Shown piece after piece: positions 5,681-6,719 of a stretch of DNA of 6,719 nt. This stretch comes from Litorimonas sp049647245 (GTDB lineage: Bacteria; Pseudomonadota; Alphaproteobacteria; Caulobacterales; Maricaulaceae). The notes beneath the pieces are model-generated. The model worked only from the letters and a program-made list of their open reading frames with translations, was not told the DNA's origin and ran no database searches. The stretch covers positions 1 through 6,719 of the forward strand of contig JBARXH010000010.1 in the NCBI GenBank assembly GCA_049647245.1, written 5' to 3'. How positions within the stretch are numbered: the stretch's first letter is position 1; every line of letters starts with the position of its first letter. The position numbers and the translations under genes were made by a program.

Positions 5681-6719
5681 ATGACGTCCATGGACCCATC
5701 CCTTGAAGATGTCGCACGGGCAGGCCGAGCGTCGGACCGGCATCTCGTCATGGTCGTCAACACGGAAGCGTTCTTCCTGTCCCATCGACTGCCGATCGCC
5801 ACGGCGGCGTTGTCCGAAGGATATCGCGTGACCATCATGGCGATGGAAGAGGAGGGCCGCGGCGGCGAGGTCCGGTCACACGGACTCGGTTTCATCCCGC
5901 TTCCCTCGACCCGCGGCGGCAGGAATCCGTTCAACGAGCTGAAGCTGCTGCTGTTTCTGCTTCGGCAGTATTCGCGGTTGGGTCCCGACGTGGTTCACCA
6001 CGTGACGGTAAAGCCCATCCTCTACGGTTCGATCGCGGCCAGGATCGCCGCCGTGCCCCGAGTCATCAACGCCGTGGCGGGTCTTGGGTCCATCTTCATC
6101 GGGGCGGCAGGACGATTGTCACCGACCTACCTCATCGTGATCGGCCTGTTCCGGCTCAGCTTCGGGTATGACAGGATCCACGCGCTTTTCCAGAACGAGG
6201 ACGACAAACGCGCCCTGTCCCGCCACATCGCCCTTCCGGAAGACCGCATGCATATCATCCAGGGATCCGGCGTGGACCTCGAGGCCTTTGCCTACGCTCC
6301 CGAACCTGACGATCTGCCGGTCACATTCGTCCTGGCCGCCCGGATCATCGGGGACAAGGGCATCCGCGAATATGCGGAGGCGGCCCGGACACTCAGGCAT
6401 CGGCACGGGGACGCCGTTCGTTTCCTTCTCGCCGGCAAACTCGATGACCAGAATGTGACGGGCATCCCCCGGGCGGAGGTCGAGGCTTGGGTGGACGCTG
6501 GCGACCTGGAATGGCTAGGCCATCAAAGCGACATGGCCCGTCTCTACCGGGAGGCGAACATCGTCGTCCTGCCGTCCTACCGGGAAGGCTTGCCCAAAAG
6601 CCTGATCGAGGCCCTCGCCATAGGACGGCCTGTCGTCACGACCGACGTCACGGGGTGCAGGGACGTCGTCGATCACGGCGTAAACGGGCTTCTCGTTCCG
6701 GCGCGCGACAGCGATGCCC
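5681..6719 (+). CDS. Family 4 glycosyltransferase (surface polysaccharide), 3' end cut by window
   Basis: An open frame runs to the window edge (346 codons from ATG 5681) and encodes a GT-B, GT4-type retaining glycosyltransferase. Key blocks are HLVMVVNTEAFFLSHRLPIA (about 21-40, the N-terminal Rossmann start), VVHHVTVKPILYGSIAAR, INAVAGLGSIF, the GSGVDLEAF block (195-203), FVLAARIIGDKGIREYAEAA, WLGHQSDMARLYREANIVV, and the donor-binding EX7E motif E302-E310 (REGLPKSLIEAL), then GRPVVTTDVTGCRDVVDHGV. The pattern recalls CapM/PglA-like enzymes that add a sugar to an undecaprenyl-diphosphate-linked intermediate on the cytoplasmic membrane face; donor and acceptor cannot be told. The start is uncertain: ATG 5681 has only a weak AAAG upstream, ATG 5690 has none, and GTG 5639 overlaps the wzc-like stop (taGTG) and would suit translational coupling. 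It should be cotranscribed with the wzc-like gene. Codons such as AGG, ATA, CTA, GTA and TTG appear that are rare in its neighbour. Confidence 0.92.
   Translation, partial: MTSMDPSLEDVARAGRASDRHLVMVVNTEAFFLSHRLPIATAALSEGYRVTIMAMEEEGRGGEVRSHGLGFIPLPSTRGGRNPFNELKLLLFLLRQYSRLGPDVVHHVTVKPILYGSIAARIAAVPRVINAVAGLGSIFIGAAGRLSPTYLIVIGLFRLSFGYDRIHALFQNEDDKRALSRHIALPEDRMHIIQGSGVDLEAFAYAPEPDDLPVTFVLAARIIGDKGIREYAEAARTLRHRHGDAVRFLLAGKLDDQNVTGIPRAEVEAWVDAGDLEWLGHQSDMARLYREANIVVLPSYREGLPKSLIEALAIGRPVVTTDVTGCRDVVDHGVNGLLVPARDSDA

Overview
The window is high-GC, gene-dense DNA that looks alphaproteobacterial. The evidence is a DUF1134/EipA-type envelope protein (an alphaproteobacterial family), a DUF2793 protein (common in alphaproteobacterial prophages and gene-transfer-agent-like elements), and strong G/C third-position bias that produces long spurious antisense frames. 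The genus cannot be fixed from this window; a marine or aquatic lineage near Rhodobacterales/Maricaulales is a guess.

Layout. Positions 1-161 (minus) hold the first 53 residues of an OxyR-type LysR regulator, cut by the window edge. Positions 209-1096 (minus) hold a 295-residue protein of unknown function whose spaced acidic motifs suggest an RNase H-like fold. Across a 63-bp divergent gap, 1160-1780 (plus) encodes a DUF1134/EipA-family protein with a lipobox. Convergent to it, 1818-3161 (minus) encodes a DUF2793 protein with an uncharacterised C-terminal half. A 240-bp divergent intergenic region (3162-3401) contains a long inverted repeat. From 3402 to the right edge, on the plus strand, begins an exopolysaccharide/capsule locus: a full-length Wzc/ExoP-type polysaccharide co-polymerase fused to a BY-type tyrosine kinase (3402-5639), followed closely by a family 4 glycosyltransferase (from about 5681, cut at the right edge).

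How it fits together. The right-hand pair is a typical start of a Wzx/Wzy-type surface polysaccharide operon: the Wzc homologue sets chain length and export through phosphorylation of its tyrosine-rich tail, and the glycosyltransferase adds sugar to an undecaprenyl-linked intermediate. The EipA-like lipoprotein also belongs to the envelope. The DUF2793 protein is phage/GTA-like and divergent from the polysaccharide operon. A link between a fibre-like protein and the polysaccharide is an attractive idea but rests on adjacency only. I did not find a CRISPR array, tRNA, rRNA, insertion sequence or convincing rho-independent terminator. No clearly new defence or mobile system is visible. The least explained items are the DUF2793 C-terminal domain, the acidic-motif protein at 209-1096, and the leader hairpin upstream of wzc.
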